Source: Sulfurimonas lithotrophica (lineage in GTDB: Bacteria; Campylobacterota; Campylobacteria; Campylobacterales; Sulfurimonadaceae). Taken from it: a DNA stretch of 64,000 nucleotides. Below the pieces are notes generated by a model. It did no database searches and was not told where the DNA came from. It saw only the letters and a program-made list of their open reading frames with translations. The translations under genes were made by a program, and so were the position numbers. Below are positions 33,854-42,990 of the stretch, in pieces (positions within the stretch are counted from its first letter, which is position 1; every line of letters starts with the position of its first letter). The stretch is from assembly GCF_009258225.1 (NCBI RefSeq), contig NZ_CP043617.1:992001-1056000 (forward strand), in the 5' to 3' direction.

Positions 33854-34945
33854 ATGAAAAAAGAATTGTACATCGGTGTTATGAGCGGAACAAGTTTGGA
33901 TGCCATAGATATATCACTGTGTGCAATAAACAAATCAAGCTTTAAAGTCGTTGCATCTAAAGAATATCCTTATGATGAAGAGTTAAAAGCAAGTGTACTT
34001 AAAATGATTTCTCAAAATATCTCTCTTAAAGAGTTCGGTGAAACAGATTATCGACTAGGTATGATGTATGTAGATGCAATAAGAAAGTTTTTAAAAGAAT
34101 TTTCACTAAATACCAAAAATATAACTGCAATAGGACTTCACGGTCAAACTATCTGGCATGAACCAAAATCTGACTATCCTTTTTCTTTACAAATCGGAAA
34201 TGCATCTTTAGTTGCCAAACAAACAGGAATAGATGTTGTAAGTGATTTTAGATCCGGAGATATAGCATTAGGCGGAGAAGGTGCTCCTTTTGCTCCCGTA
34301 TTTCATAAAGAGATGTTTAGCACTTTAGGTAAAAAAACAGCTATCTTAAACCTTGGCGGTATAGCCAACTTGACTATACTTCAAGGTGGTATGCTCGGTT
34401 ATGACTTAGGACCTGCAAATATACTTTTGGATATATGGATAAAAAAAAATAAAAATAAAAAATTTGACAAAGACTCAAAGTGGGCGAGAGAGGGCAGTGT
34501 TGATTTTGGATTGCTGAGCCGCTTTTTAGATGAAGATTTTTTTTCAAAAAAAGCACCCAAAAGTACAGGTAGAGAACTTTTTAATGAAGAGTGGCTGGAA
34601 CTTAAACTGACAAATTTTAGTACAAAAGCTCAAGATGTTCAAAGAACACTCTTAGAACTTAGTGTTTCTATAATCGCAAAAGAGGTTAAAAAGTATGAAA
34701 TAGAACTTCTTTTAGCTTGTGGAGGCGGAGCCAATAACGCTTATCTTATAGAATTGTTAGCCCAAAAGCTAGACGGCATAAAAGTATGTACTACTGATAA
34801 ATTCGGTGTTAACGGCGATTTTTTGGAAGCTATGGCTTTTGCATATTTTGCTTATAAAAGAATCTCTAATGAAGAGTTGCATCTAAAAAGTGTAACGGGT
34901 GCTTCGCGAAACGGGATTTTAGGGGCTGTATATGCAGCTGATTAA
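33854..34945 (+). CDS. anmK: Anhydro-N-acetylmuramic acid kinase
   Basis: Cytosolic kinase that opens the 1,6-anhydro ring of anhMurNAc while phosphorylating it to MurNAc-6-phosphate. 363 residues, ASKHA fold. Motifs: GVMSGTSLDAIDISL (phosphate-1), IGLHGQTIWHEP, FRSGDIALGGEGAPFAPVFH with the catalytic Asp, LNLGGIANLT, GYDLGPANILLD, and LLACGGGANNAYLI (adenosine). ATG supported by an AGAGGCAAGG site. Its last 14 bases overlap the next gene. Confidence 0.95.
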   Translation: MKKELYIGVMSGTSLDAIDISLCAINKSSFKVVASKEYPYDEELKASVLKMISQNISLKEFGETDYRLGMMYVDAIRKFLKEFSLNTKNITAIGLHGQTIWHEPKSDYPFSLQIGNASLVAKQTGIDVVSDFRSGDIALGGEGAPFAPVFHKEMFSTLGKKTAILNLGGIANLTILQGGMLGYDLGPANILLDIWIKKNKNKKFDKDSKWAREGSVDFGLLSRFLDEDFFSKKAPKSTGRELFNEEWLELKLTNFSTKAQDVQRTLLELSVSIIAKEVKKYEIELLLACGGGANNAYLIELLAQKLDGIKVCTTDKFGVNGDFLEAMAFAYFAYKRISNEELHLKSVTGASRNGILGAVYAAD

Positions 34946-35867
34946 AAAATTTTTAGCAAATAGCGTATATAAAGATTATGAAATACAAACAGCTTCTACC
35001 GATGCCAGCTTTAGAAGATACTTCCGTATAAGCAAAGATGAAAAAAGTTTTATCGTTATGGATTCGTCTTTAGAGAAGGAATCTTTAAAACCGTTTGTAG
35101 AGGTAACAAAAAAGCTCTTAAAAGCAGATGTGGATGCACCTAAAATATATTTTGAAAATTTAGAAGAGGGTTTTTTGGTTTTAGAAGATTTTGGTTCACA
35201 AGATCTTCTAAGCTCATTAAATAAAGATAATTTTAAAAAATATTATAAACTTGCTATAAACGAGATACTGAAGATGCAAAAGGCAGATACAAATGATTTG
35301 CCCATGTATGATGAAGTGTTTTTAAAAAAAGAGATGTCTTTGATGAAAGAATGGTTTATAGAAAAATTTATAAAAGACAAAAACTATGATACCGCTATGA
35401 TTGATGAAGCCCTAAATTATATAGCAAAAGAGGTTCTTTCTCAGCCGCAAGGATATTTCGTACATCGCGATTTTCACTCAAGAAATATAATGCTAAGAAG
35501 TGATGAGAGTCTTGGCGTTATTGATTATCAAGATGCAATGAATGGAAGCATCACTTATGATTTAGTTTCACTTTTAAGAGATTTATATATAAGATTTGAG
35601 CCAAATGATATAGAAGAGTTGGCTTTATATTTTAGAGATATTGCAGGTATAGATGCAAACGATAAAGAGTTTATGAGATGGTTTGATTTTATGGGTATGC
35701 AACGTCATATCAAGGTACTTGGAATATTTTCTAGGCTTTATCTGCGTGATGGCAAAGACGGCTATTTAAAAGATTTACCGCTAACGCTTCAGTATCTGTT
35801 GGAATCTGCATCCAAATATGACGAAACCTCAAAACTATACGGGTATTTAAAAACGATTAGATTATGA
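34932..35867 (+). CDS. amgK: Cell-wall sugar kinase AmgK-like (APH fold)
   Basis: 311-residue aminoglycoside-phosphotransferase-fold kinase. In Pseudomonas, AmgK phosphorylates MurNAc (or GlcNAc) at the anomeric position. Visible are ASTDASFRRYFRI at the N-terminus, the LVLEDFGSQDLL hinge, the catalytic loop VHRDFHSRNIML and the metal-binding VIDYQDAMNGSITYDL. Together with MurU, encoded next and overlapping by four bases, this defines the AmgK-MurU salvage route. A MurNAc-6-phosphate phosphatase (MupP) would be needed between AnmK and AmgK and is not in this operon. Confidence 0.88.
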   Translation: MQLIKKFLANSVYKDYEIQTASTDASFRRYFRISKDEKSFIVMDSSLEKESLKPFVEVTKKLLKADVDAPKIYFENLEEGFLVLEDFGSQDLLSSLNKDNFKKYYKLAINEILKMQKADTNDLPMYDEVFLKKEMSLMKEWFIEKFIKDKNYDTAMIDEALNYIAKEVLSQPQGYFVHRDFHSRNIMLRSDESLGVIDYQDAMNGSITYDLVSLLRDLYIRFEPNDIEELALYFRDIAGIDANDKEFMRWFDFMGMQRHIKVLGIFSRLYLRDGKDGYLKDLPLTLQYLLESASKYDETSKLYGYLKTIRL

Positions 35868-36505
35868 CAGCAATGATATTGGCAGCGGGACGCGGAGAAA
35901 GGATGCGTCCTTTGACGGATGAAAAACCAAAACCGCTTTTAGAAGTATCTCAAAAACCTCTTATAGAGTGGCATCTGGAAAAACTGGCACAGTGTGGATT
36001 TAAAAAAGTAGTTATAAATATAGCCCATTTAGGATATATGATACCAAAGAGGCTCGGCGATGGTTCAAAATGGGGTTTAGAGATATGCTACTCCGATGAG
36101 CAAGAAAGCGGAGCACTCGAGAGTGCAGGAGGAATCATAAAAGCATTACCTGAGCTTAGTGAAGAATTTTTGGTACTAAATGCGGATATATGGTGTGATT
36201 ACGAGTTTAAAAACGGTTTTAAATTAAATGGTAAGCTGGCACATTTGATACTTGTAGAAAATCCAGAACATAATCCAAAGGGTGACTTTGAATATAAGGG
36301 TTTAAAATATACTTTTTCAGGAATAGGGTACTATTCTAAGAAAATGTTTGAAAATATGAAAGTAAAGAAGCTGGCATTAGCACCGATTTTAATACAAAAC
36401 ATAGCTAAAAATAAAATCAGCTTTGAAATTCATAAGGGAATATGGATGGATATCGGTACTGTGCAAAGATTAAAAAAGGTGAATAAACTATGCAATTTAA
36501 AATAA
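35864..36505 (+). CDS. murU: N-acetylmuramate-1-phosphate uridylyltransferase MurU
   Basis: Nucleotidyltransferase of 213 residues that converts MurNAc-1-phosphate to UDP-MurNAc in the salvage route. The N-terminal MILAAGRGERMRPLTDEKPKPLLEV carries the pyrophosphorylase signature (first twenty residues shown in part), then VINIAHLGYMI, LNADIWCDY (metal-binding Asp) and WMDIGTVQRL. Length and context (ATGA overlap with amgK) fit MurU rather than RmlA or mannose-1-phosphate guanylyltransferases. It overlaps the next gene by 16 bases. Confidence 0.88.
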   Translation: MTAMILAAGRGERMRPLTDEKPKPLLEVSQKPLIEWHLEKLAQCGFKKVVINIAHLGYMIPKRLGDGSKWGLEICYSDEQESGALESAGGIIKALPELSEEFLVLNADIWCDYEFKNGFKLNGKLAHLILVENPEHNPKGDFEYKGLKYTFSGIGYYSKKMFENMKVKKLALAPILIQNIAKNKISFEIHKGIWMDIGTVQRLKKVNKLCNLK

Positions 36506-37458
36506 TAATATTAATTTTTTTAACAACTACGTTATCGGCTAAATATACAAACTGTGATTTTAAAAACGAGCATTATACGGATATTTGTAAAAAAGTTGTA
36601 AAAAGTGGAGTAAGTTACGATTATGTAAACAGATTTTTACTTTCACATTTCAAAACAAAAAGGTTTGATGAAGTATCTTGGAAATATCTTCAGCCAAGAC
36701 ATATTAAAACACATAAAAAAAATGAAAAAAAAGCAAATAACTCATTAGTTTCTTCAATACCTAAAATAGTAAAACATCTAAAAAAGTATAAAGAAGTTTA
36801 TGACTATACAGAAAAAAAGTACGGAGTAAACCGTGAGGTTGTAGCTTCCATACTTATGAAAGAAACAAGTCTTGGAAAACTAAAACCAAAACATGATGCT
36901 TTTATAGTGTTTAACACTATAGTAAAAAGGATAAATCCTAAAACAAACAGACAAAAATGGTTGCTAAAAATGGGAAAATCAAATATGGCATCTATAATAA
37001 AGCATTGTTACAAAAAAGATGTAGAACCAGAAGAGTGTAACTTGCCAAGCTCATATGCAGGGGCTGTCGGAATTCCGCAATTTATGCCTGAAAATTTTAA
37101 ATATGCGAAAAGTTACTGTGAAGGCGAAATTTGCGATCTGACGAAAATGGAAGATGCCATAGTAAGTGCGAGTTATTTTTTACACAAACGTGCAAAATAT
37201 AAAAAACTTATTGACTGGGATAAAATCCCTAATATGGAAAAAATTGAAGCCGATTGGTATGAGTTTGAATATAATAACCAATATGCATCGTTTTCTTACA
37301 AAAAAAATAGAAACGGCAGAGTCTATAAGTGTTATGTCTGCGGGAAAAAAGATTTACAATATTTAGATATATACATAAAGAAAGTCCTAAAATATAATAA
37401 CTCCTCAAATTACGCAGTAGGTGTTATGAGACTGGCATACGATACACATTATTTTTAA
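36490..37458 (+). CDS. MltB-type lytic murein transglycosylase
   Basis: 322 residues with a signal peptide (IIILIFLTTTLSA). Cleaves peptidoglycan glycan strands forming 1,6-anhydroMurNAc ends. The catalytic Glu is in ILMKETSLGK and the SLT_2 family block SSYAGAVGIPQFMPENF follows; AVGVMRLAYDTHYF ends the protein. Four additional Cys (CDFKNEHYTDIC, CYVCGKK) and a CxxC-like pair are unusual for the family and may stabilise the secreted form. Last gene of the operon, providing substrate for NagZ and AnmK. Confidence 0.88.
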   Translation: MQFKIIILIFLTTTLSAKYTNCDFKNEHYTDICKKVVKSGVSYDYVNRFLLSHFKTKRFDEVSWKYLQPRHIKTHKKNEKKANNSLVSSIPKIVKHLKKYKEVYDYTEKKYGVNREVVASILMKETSLGKLKPKHDAFIVFNTIVKRINPKTNRQKWLLKMGKSNMASIIKHCYKKDVEPEECNLPSSYAGAVGIPQFMPENFKYAKSYCEGEICDLTKMEDAIVSASYFLHKRAKYKKLIDWDKIPNMEKIEADWYEFEYNNQYASFSYKKNRNGRVYKCYVCGKKDLQYLDIYIKKVLKYNNSSNYAVGVMRLAYDTHYF

Positions 37459-37488
37459 TATTTTATATAGTTCTAAATTAAAACAATA

Positions 37489-37494
37489 TATAAT
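37489..37494 (+). promoter_or_regulatory. -10 element before the dihaem peroxidase gene
   Basis: TATAAT 28 bases before the ATG at 37522, in an AT-rich 63-base gap after the recycling operon. A weak AAGAGA ribosome-binding site follows. Confidence 0.45.
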
Positions 37495-37521
37495 AGTAAC
37501 ATAAAATAATAAAAGAGATGC

Positions 37522-38430
37522 ATGAATTTAAGACTTTTAATAATATTTGCTTTACAGTTATATTTATACTCTCAGCCGATAATGCCGCTTCCTCTTAGCA
37601 TCTCCGTAGATGAAAAAAAAGCTCAACTCGGTAAGGAACTATTTTTTGATACTATCCTCTCTTTAGATAACAGTGTATCTTGTGCAACGTGTCACGACAT
37701 AGAAAAAGGCGGTGATGACGGGTTGGTTTTTTCTATCGGAATAAATGGAAGACAAGGGGATATAAATGCTCCTACGGTTTTTAATTCTATATATAATTTC
37801 AGACAATTTTGGAACGGAAGAGCAAAGGACTTAAAAGAGCAGGCAAAGGGTCCTATTGAGAATCCTTTAGAGATGGGAAATAATTTTGGAAATTTGATAG
37901 AGGTATTAAGTAATACTCCATATAGAAAAAGATTCAACGCCTTGTATAAAGACGGTATTACTGCAGATAATATAGCAGATGCGATAGCTGAATACGAAAA
38001 AACATTAATAACTCCGGAGTCTGCGTTTGATAAATATTTAAACGGTGATGAAGATGCTATAACTAAAGAGCAAAAAGAGGGTTATGAAGTTTTTAAAGAT
38101 GTTGGTTGCATAACATGTCATCATGGAATTAACATAGGTGGAAATTTATATAATAAATTCGGTGTTATAGAATCTGCAACATCTAAACGTAAAGGTAGAT
38201 ACGAAGTCACACAGAATAAAGAAGATATTTATTATTTTAAAGTGCCCTCACTGAGGAACATAGAAAAAACTGCACCTTATTTGCATGACGGAAGATACGA
38301 TAAACTAGAAGACGTAGTGAAGTTTATGTCTAAATATCAACTGGGTCGTGCTATTACGGATACAGAGATAGATAAAATAGTAAAATTTTTACATTCGCTA
38401 AGCGGTAAGATACCTCAAGGGATAGAGTAG
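37522..38430 (+). CDS. Dihaem cytochrome c peroxidase family protein
   Basis: 302-residue periplasmic CcpA/MauG-family protein with a signal peptide (LRLLIIFALQLYLYS). Two haem sites: SCATCHD (N-terminal, peroxidatic) and GCITCHHG (C-terminal, electron transfer). Family blocks are LGKELFFDTILS, the NAPTVFNSIYNFRQFWNGRA stretch, and KVPSLRNIEKTAPYLHDGR. Probably reduces H2O2 with electrons from small cytochromes, though MauG-like protein oxidation is possible. Slightly shorter than the usual 320-350. Six bases upstream of the PAS-GGDEF-EAL gene. Confidence 0.9.
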   Translation: MNLRLLIIFALQLYLYSQPIMPLPLSISVDEKKAQLGKELFFDTILSLDNSVSCATCHDIEKGGDDGLVFSIGINGRQGDINAPTVFNSIYNFRQFWNGRAKDLKEQAKGPIENPLEMGNNFGNLIEVLSNTPYRKRFNALYKDGITADNIADAIAEYEKTLITPESAFDKYLNGDEDAITKEQKEGYEVFKDVGCITCHHGINIGGNLYNKFGVIESATSKRKGRYEVTQNKEDIYYFKVPSLRNIEKTAPYLHDGRYDKLEDVVKFMSKYQLGRAITDTEIDKIVKFLHSLSGKIPQGIE

Positions 38431-38436
38431 TTTAGT

Positions 38437-40938
38437 ATGAATAAGTTTGAAAATTTTACTACAAAAAATAAAACAGATACTGTATATGTACTGATAATAT
38501 TTTTTATAGTTTTGATATCTGCTTTATCTTTGTATTTGATTAGAGCCAACAGCATTATACAAAGTGATACTGAATATAAAAAAATCATCTCTGAACTGCA
38601 TATATTAAATAAGGGTTTTGATAATTTCTTTTTAAAATCCACTACATTTAATAATTATGACCTTATAAATAAAAATATTAAAGACTTTGAAGAAAAACTT
38701 GAAATATTATCGACAAAAAATAAAAATACAGTATTTAAAGATAAATATAACGATTTATTAAACAGATTAAAAAATGACTTTAAGGATAAAAAAAATGTTA
38801 TTGAGTCCTTTAAATCCGAAAATGCTCTTTTAATAAGTTCTATACATTATCTCAATAAGTTAAATGAACTTGTTTCAAAAGAAAGACTACTGGATAAAAA
38901 AGATATAGATTTGATGCAAAAAACTTTATCCGATATTATGCTTTATTATATAAATACATCATTTCTTAGTAAAAATATATCTGCAAATGTAAAATACTTT
39001 TCCAATCTGCATGAAAAAAACAAACTAAACGAGTTAAAAATGTTTATAGCTCATGCAAATAAAAGCATACAAAGAATAGACAAGTTATCTAAAATAAAAA
39101 ATAAAAAATATTTTTTAAACGATTCAATCAAAAACTTGGAACTCTTTTTGAATAAAAAATTTACAAATGCTATATACAACGGACGTATAGTAGTTGTAGT
39201 ACTTTTGATTATTGCATTTTTCTTTTTAGCTGCTTTGCTTATCATGTATAAACGCACACTAAAAGTAAAAGATGATTTAATAAGTTTTACAACGGCGGTA
39301 GAAAATAGCTATAACTCTATTGTTATTACAGATGCCGAGAAAAATATTATATATGTGAACGATATTGTTTTAAAAGAAACCGGTTATGAAAAACATGAAC
39401 TCTTAGGGCAAAATCCAAGGATTTTAAAATCAGGAGATAAATCTGATGAGTTTTATCAAGAGATGCATAAATCTCTTGATAAAGGAAATCGTTGGGAAGG
39501 CGAGTTTATAAATAAACGTAAAGACGGAACGGAGTTTTACGAAAAAGCTTCAATATTACCGATATTTCAAGATTCAAAGTTGGTTAATTATCTTGCCGTT
39601 AAATTAAATATTACCGATTACATTATTCAACAACAAAAAGTTAAACATATGGCATACCACGACTCTTTGACGTCATTGCCAAACAGAACAAACGTAGAAG
39701 AGTATCTAGAAATTAATTTACCGATTGCCAAAAGAAACAATCATAAGATTGCTATTTTGTTTATTGATATAGATAATTTTAAAACTATTAACGATACTTT
39801 AGGACACGACGTCGGAGATGACTTTATAAAAGAGTGTGCTAAAATGCTCAGAAGCGTACTTAGAAAATCGGATATATTGGCACGTATAGGCGGTGACGAA
39901 TTTTTAATAATTTTAGAATCCATAGATACAAACTACAGTGCAGCAGATGTCAGTACCAAGATAATCGATATGTTTCAAAAACCAATTGATGTAAAAAACA
40001 ATAAATTGACCTTAACTCTAAGTATCGGAATATCTATTTTTCCTAACGATGCAGATAACTATATCACTTTATTTAAATGTGCAGACATGGCTTTATACAA
40101 AGCAAAAGAAAGCGGAAAAAATAATTTTCAATATTACAAGAAAAAATTGTCCGTAAATATGCATGGTAGGTTAAATATAGAACAGGCTCTAAAAGGTGCT
40201 TTAAAAAAAGATGAAATTTTTCTTGTATATCAGCCAAAATATAATATTGCTTCAAAAGAGATTGTAGGTTTTGAGACTTTGGCAAGATGGGAAAACGAAA
40301 AATTAGGGCTTATTCCTCCGGATAAGTTTATTACTATAGCTGAGAGTACAAACGATATTTTAGAAATCGGTTTGTTTATTTTTAAAAAAGCATGTATAGA
40401 TTTTAAAGACTTTAGAGAGATAAACACAAATCTTCAAACTATATCTATAAATATCTCTACCGTTCAGCTATACCAAGATAGTTTTATCAAAGATATTATG
40501 AATATAATAGATGAAGTCGGAATTGAAGCAAGCTCAATAATTCTTGAAATCACAGAGACACATATTATGAAAAATATTTTTTATAGCATGAGAGTTCTAA
40601 ATGAACTAAAAACTCTTGGATTTAGCGTGTCTATAGATGATTTTGGGACAGGTTATTCCTCTCTTAATTATTTAAAACAGCTTCCGATTAACGAACTCAA
40701 AATAGATAAATCTTTTATAAATGATTTACCGTATGATTTAAATGATGTAGCTATATCTAAAGCGATTATATCACTCTCAAAAAATATGGGTTATGTAAAC
40801 GTAGCAGAAGGTATAGAGACTACAGAACAAGAGGAGTTTTTATTAAGCGGCGGATGTGAAATAGGTCAGGGTTATCTGTTTTGTAAACCAAAGATAAAAG
40901 ATGAGATAATTCAAATACTAAGAGATAAAACCCCTTAA
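38437..40938 (+). CDS. Membrane sensor with PAS, GGDEF and EAL domains
   Basis: 833 residues: TM1 at about 14-36, a periplasmic helical sensor of about 210 residues, TM2 at about 249-271, a PAS domain (VIKNIIYVNDI type, about 280-400), GGDEF at 405-565 and EAL at 580-830. The GGDEF loop is intact (ARIGGDEFLIIL) with an upstream inhibitory I-site RKSD. The EAL domain has ETL in place of EAL but keeps the metal-binding acids (NIST, EITETH, SIDDFGTGYSS, VAEGIET), so both synthesis and hydrolysis of c-di-GMP are possible. Likely cotranscribed with the peroxidase gene. Confidence 0.93.
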   Translation: MNKFENFTTKNKTDTVYVLIIFFIVLISALSLYLIRANSIIQSDTEYKKIISELHILNKGFDNFFLKSTTFNNYDLINKNIKDFEEKLEILSTKNKNTVFKDKYNDLLNRLKNDFKDKKNVIESFKSENALLISSIHYLNKLNELVSKERLLDKKDIDLMQKTLSDIMLYYINTSFLSKNISANVKYFSNLHEKNKLNELKMFIAHANKSIQRIDKLSKIKNKKYFLNDSIKNLELFLNKKFTNAIYNGRIVVVVLLIIAFFFLAALLIMYKRTLKVKDDLISFTTAVENSYNSIVITDAEKNIIYVNDIVLKETGYEKHELLGQNPRILKSGDKSDEFYQEMHKSLDKGNRWEGEFINKRKDGTEFYEKASILPIFQDSKLVNYLAVKLNITDYIIQQQKVKHMAYHDSLTSLPNRTNVEEYLEINLPIAKRNNHKIAILFIDIDNFKTINDTLGHDVGDDFIKECAKMLRSVLRKSDILARIGGDEFLIILESIDTNYSAADVSTKIIDMFQKPIDVKNNKLTLTLSIGISIFPNDADNYITLFKCADMALYKAKESGKNNFQYYKKKLSVNMHGRLNIEQALKGALKKDEIFLVYQPKYNIASKEIVGFETLARWENEKLGLIPPDKFITIAESTNDILEIGLFIFKKACIDFKDFREINTNLQTISINISTVQLYQDSFIKDIMNIIDEVGIEASSIILEITETHIMKNIFYSMRVLNELKTLGFSVSIDDFGTGYSSLNYLKQLPINELKIDKSFINDLPYDLNDVAISKAIISLSKNMGYVNVAEGIETTEQEEFLLSGGCEIGQGYLFCKPKIKDEIIQILRDKTP

Positions 40939-41742
40939 GTATTTTGCAACTGCATCTTCATCGTTTGAATGTTTTGATATATATGTAGCTATCTTTTTTA
41001 CGTCTTTATGAGCATTTGCGACGGCTACCGATGTTCCGGCTAATTCAAACATCCCTATATCGTTTAGATTGTCTCCAAACACCGTATAATGTTTAAAGTC
41101 TATGTTTAGGTATTCATTTACTTTTTTAAGACCGTGTGCCTTATCTGCATCTGCATGAAGCAGTGTAAGAAAATAACAATCCATGTAGGCTTCAGGTGCG
41201 AGTATATACTTTAGTGAATTTCCAAAAGTTTTATATAGTTCATTTTTTAAAATTAACAATTCATCTTCATCGCCCATATATACCAGTTTAAAGTTATCTT
41301 TCATAGCACGAATGTTTGATTTTTCTTCTAAGTTGTCATCACCTATATATCTGTCTAATAAACGGTGCTGATAATCATTTCTCTCTTTTGGGTATAAAAA
41401 TGCTTCATTTAGGTTTTTATCTTTTAGTGCCAGCACAAAGGGAAAAAGATTATGTTTAGAACCAAGTTCAATAATAGCATCTGCCATATCTTTTTCTATG
41501 ATTTTCATATCTATTATTTTTTTATCTTCACTTACAATAAGCGAACCGTCAAGTAAAATCATAGGTGCATTTATATTTAGACCATCTAAAAACTGTTCTG
41601 TTTTTTTAAATGTTCTTGCAGTAGCTACCGAGAGAGTACTTTTTAAAGACAAAGAGTTCCAAGTATCTTTTGTAAACTCACTTACACTTAAATCACTTCT
41701 TAAAAAAGTGTGGTCTAAATCAGTTATAAAAACTTTACCCAT
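40918..41742 (-). CDS. HAD-superfamily phosphatase, Cof type (IIB)
   Basis: 274-residue cytosolic hydrolase. Motif I is FITDLDHTFLRSD (DxDxT variant DLDHT), motif II is SVATARTF, and the C-terminal motif IV is VFGDNLNDIGMFELAG, with SVAVANAHKDVKK following. The C2B cap lies between. Substrates of this class are sugar phosphates, nucleotides or PLP and are not predictable. The ATG follows the tgt stop directly, so it is co-expressed with tgt; its end overlaps the GGDEF-EAL gene on the other strand by 21 bases. Confidence 0.88.
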   Translation of the reverse strand: MGKVFITDLDHTFLRSDLSVSEFTKDTWNSLSLKSTLSVATARTFKKTEQFLDGLNINAPMILLDGSLIVSEDKKIIDMKIIEKDMADAIIELGSKHNLFPFVLALKDKNLNEAFLYPKERNDYQHRLLDRYIGDDNLEEKSNIRAMKDNFKLVYMGDEDELLILKNELYKTFGNSLKYILAPEAYMDCYFLTLLHADADKAHGLKKVNEYLNIDFKHYTVFGDNLNDIGMFELAGTSVAVANAHKDVKKIATYISKHSNDEDAVAKYLRGFIS

Positions 41743-42864
41743 CTACTTAGACCTTTTTGCATAAAACTCTTTTTTGAACTCTGTATATCTATCTTGTAAA
41801 ATTGCCTCACGTGCTTGTTTCATAAGATTTAGGTAATAATAAAGGTTATGCAGGGTTGCAAGACGAAAGTATGTAATCTCACGGCTTCTAAATAGGTGGT
41901 TTATATATGCACGGCTATATCTTTTACAAGTAGGGCATTCACACTCTGCATCTATAGGAGAGGGATCTTCTTTAAATTTGGCACCTTTAATATTTAACTT
42001 ACCAAAAGAAGTAAAAAGAGTTCCGTTTCTTGCATTTCTGGTTGGCATCACACAGTCAAACATATCTACTCCGCGTTCTATATTTTCAATTAGATCTTCA
42101 GGAGTTCCGACACCCATCAGGTAGCGTGGTTTATCTTCAGGCATATACTGTGTAGTATGCTCAACCGTATCGTACATCTCATTATTTAACTCACCCACGC
42201 TAAGCCCGCCTATGGCAAAGCCGTCATAATCAAGTGCACAAAGCTCAGTTGCACTTTTTGTACGCATCTCTTTATCTATTCCGCCTTGTATAATGGCAAA
42301 TATATTTTGATCTACTCCAATTCCCTCTTTTTGTTTTGTACGAAAGTATTCAATAGAGTCTTTTGCCCACTCGGTTGTTCTTTCGATGCTAAGTTTAATA
42401 CGCTCTTTTGTAGCGGGAAGTGCAACTAAATCATCTAATATCATCATGATGTCACTTCCAAGGTTATGTTGAATATCTATAACTTTTTTAGGAGTGAAAA
42501 AATGCTTTGAACCGTCAATATGGCTTCTAAACTCTATACCGTCTTCTTTTGGTTTAGATATATCGGACAGGGAAAATGCCTGAAAACCTCCGCTATCTGT
42601 TAAAAAGCTTTTAGGATATGTTGAAAAACCGTGAAGTTTTCCCATTTTTGCTATTGTTTTATCTCCGGGACGAAGGTATGTATGATATGTATTTGCCAAA
42701 ATTATTTCGGCTCCAAGCGTATCTATGACGTCTTGCATATCAAGAGCTTTGATAGTACCAAGTGTGCCGACAGGCATAAATACAGGTGTTTGTATAGTTG
42801 AATGTGCAGTTTTTATAGTACAGGCACGGGCTTTGTTTGATGTGGCATCTAAAGTAAATTCCAT
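41743..42864 (-). CDS. tgt: Queuine tRNA-ribosyltransferase
   Basis: Exchanges guanine-34 for preQ1 in tRNAs with GUN anticodons. 373 residues: [18 protein letters not shown], the nucleophile region [45 protein letters not shown], and the zinc site [18 protein letters not shown] with three Cys plus a His further on ([10 protein letters not shown]). Start ATG at 42864 (MEFTLDAT); the TTG at 42879 would add five residues without support. Confidence 0.95.
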   Translation of the reverse strand: MEFTLDATSNKARACTIKTAHSTIQTPVFMPVGTLGTIKALDMQDVIDTLGAEIILANTYHTYLRPGDKTIAKMGKLHGFSTYPKSFLTDSGGFQAFSLSDISKPKEDGIEFRSHIDGSKHFFTPKKVIDIQHNLGSDIMMILDDLVALPATKERIKLSIERTTEWAKDSIEYFRTKQKEGIGVDQNIFAIIQGGIDKEMRTKSATELCALDYDGFAIGGLSVGELNNEMYDTVEHTTQYMPEDKPRYLMGVGTPEDLIENIERGVDMFDCVMPTRNARNGTLFTSFGKLNIKGAKFKEDPSPIDAECECPTCKRYSRAYINHLFRSREITYFRLATLHNLYYYLNLMKQAREAILQDRYTEFKKEFYAKRSK

Positions 42865-42898
42865 AAGTTTATATTCCAAAGATTATTATTTTTGTGCA

Positions 42899-42904
42899 AT
42901 TATA
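42899..42904 (-). promoter_or_regulatory. -10 element of tgt-HAD operon
   Basis: TATAAT preceded by TGC (extended -10) on the minus strand, 35 bases before the ATG at 42864. Confidence 0.5.
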
Positions 42905-42954
42905 GCATTAATAAAAATTGTAGAAACTTTTCTAAGATTTAAGTCCGTTTTTTG

Positions 42955-42960
42955 TAGAAT
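42955..42960 (+). promoter_or_regulatory. -10 element of efp
   Basis: TAGAAT preceded by TTTTTTG, 31 bases before the efp ATG; an AAAAAGG ribosome-binding site lies ten bases before the start. Confidence 0.45.
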
Positions 42961-42990
42961 ACAAAAAAATATTTTTAAAAAGGCATATTA

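Noticed and set aside
40918-41742. HAD protein as MupP of the recycling route
   Set aside because: Its motifs and cap fit the Cof-type IIB class and it is linked to tgt on the other strand; MupP belongs to another HAD subgroup.
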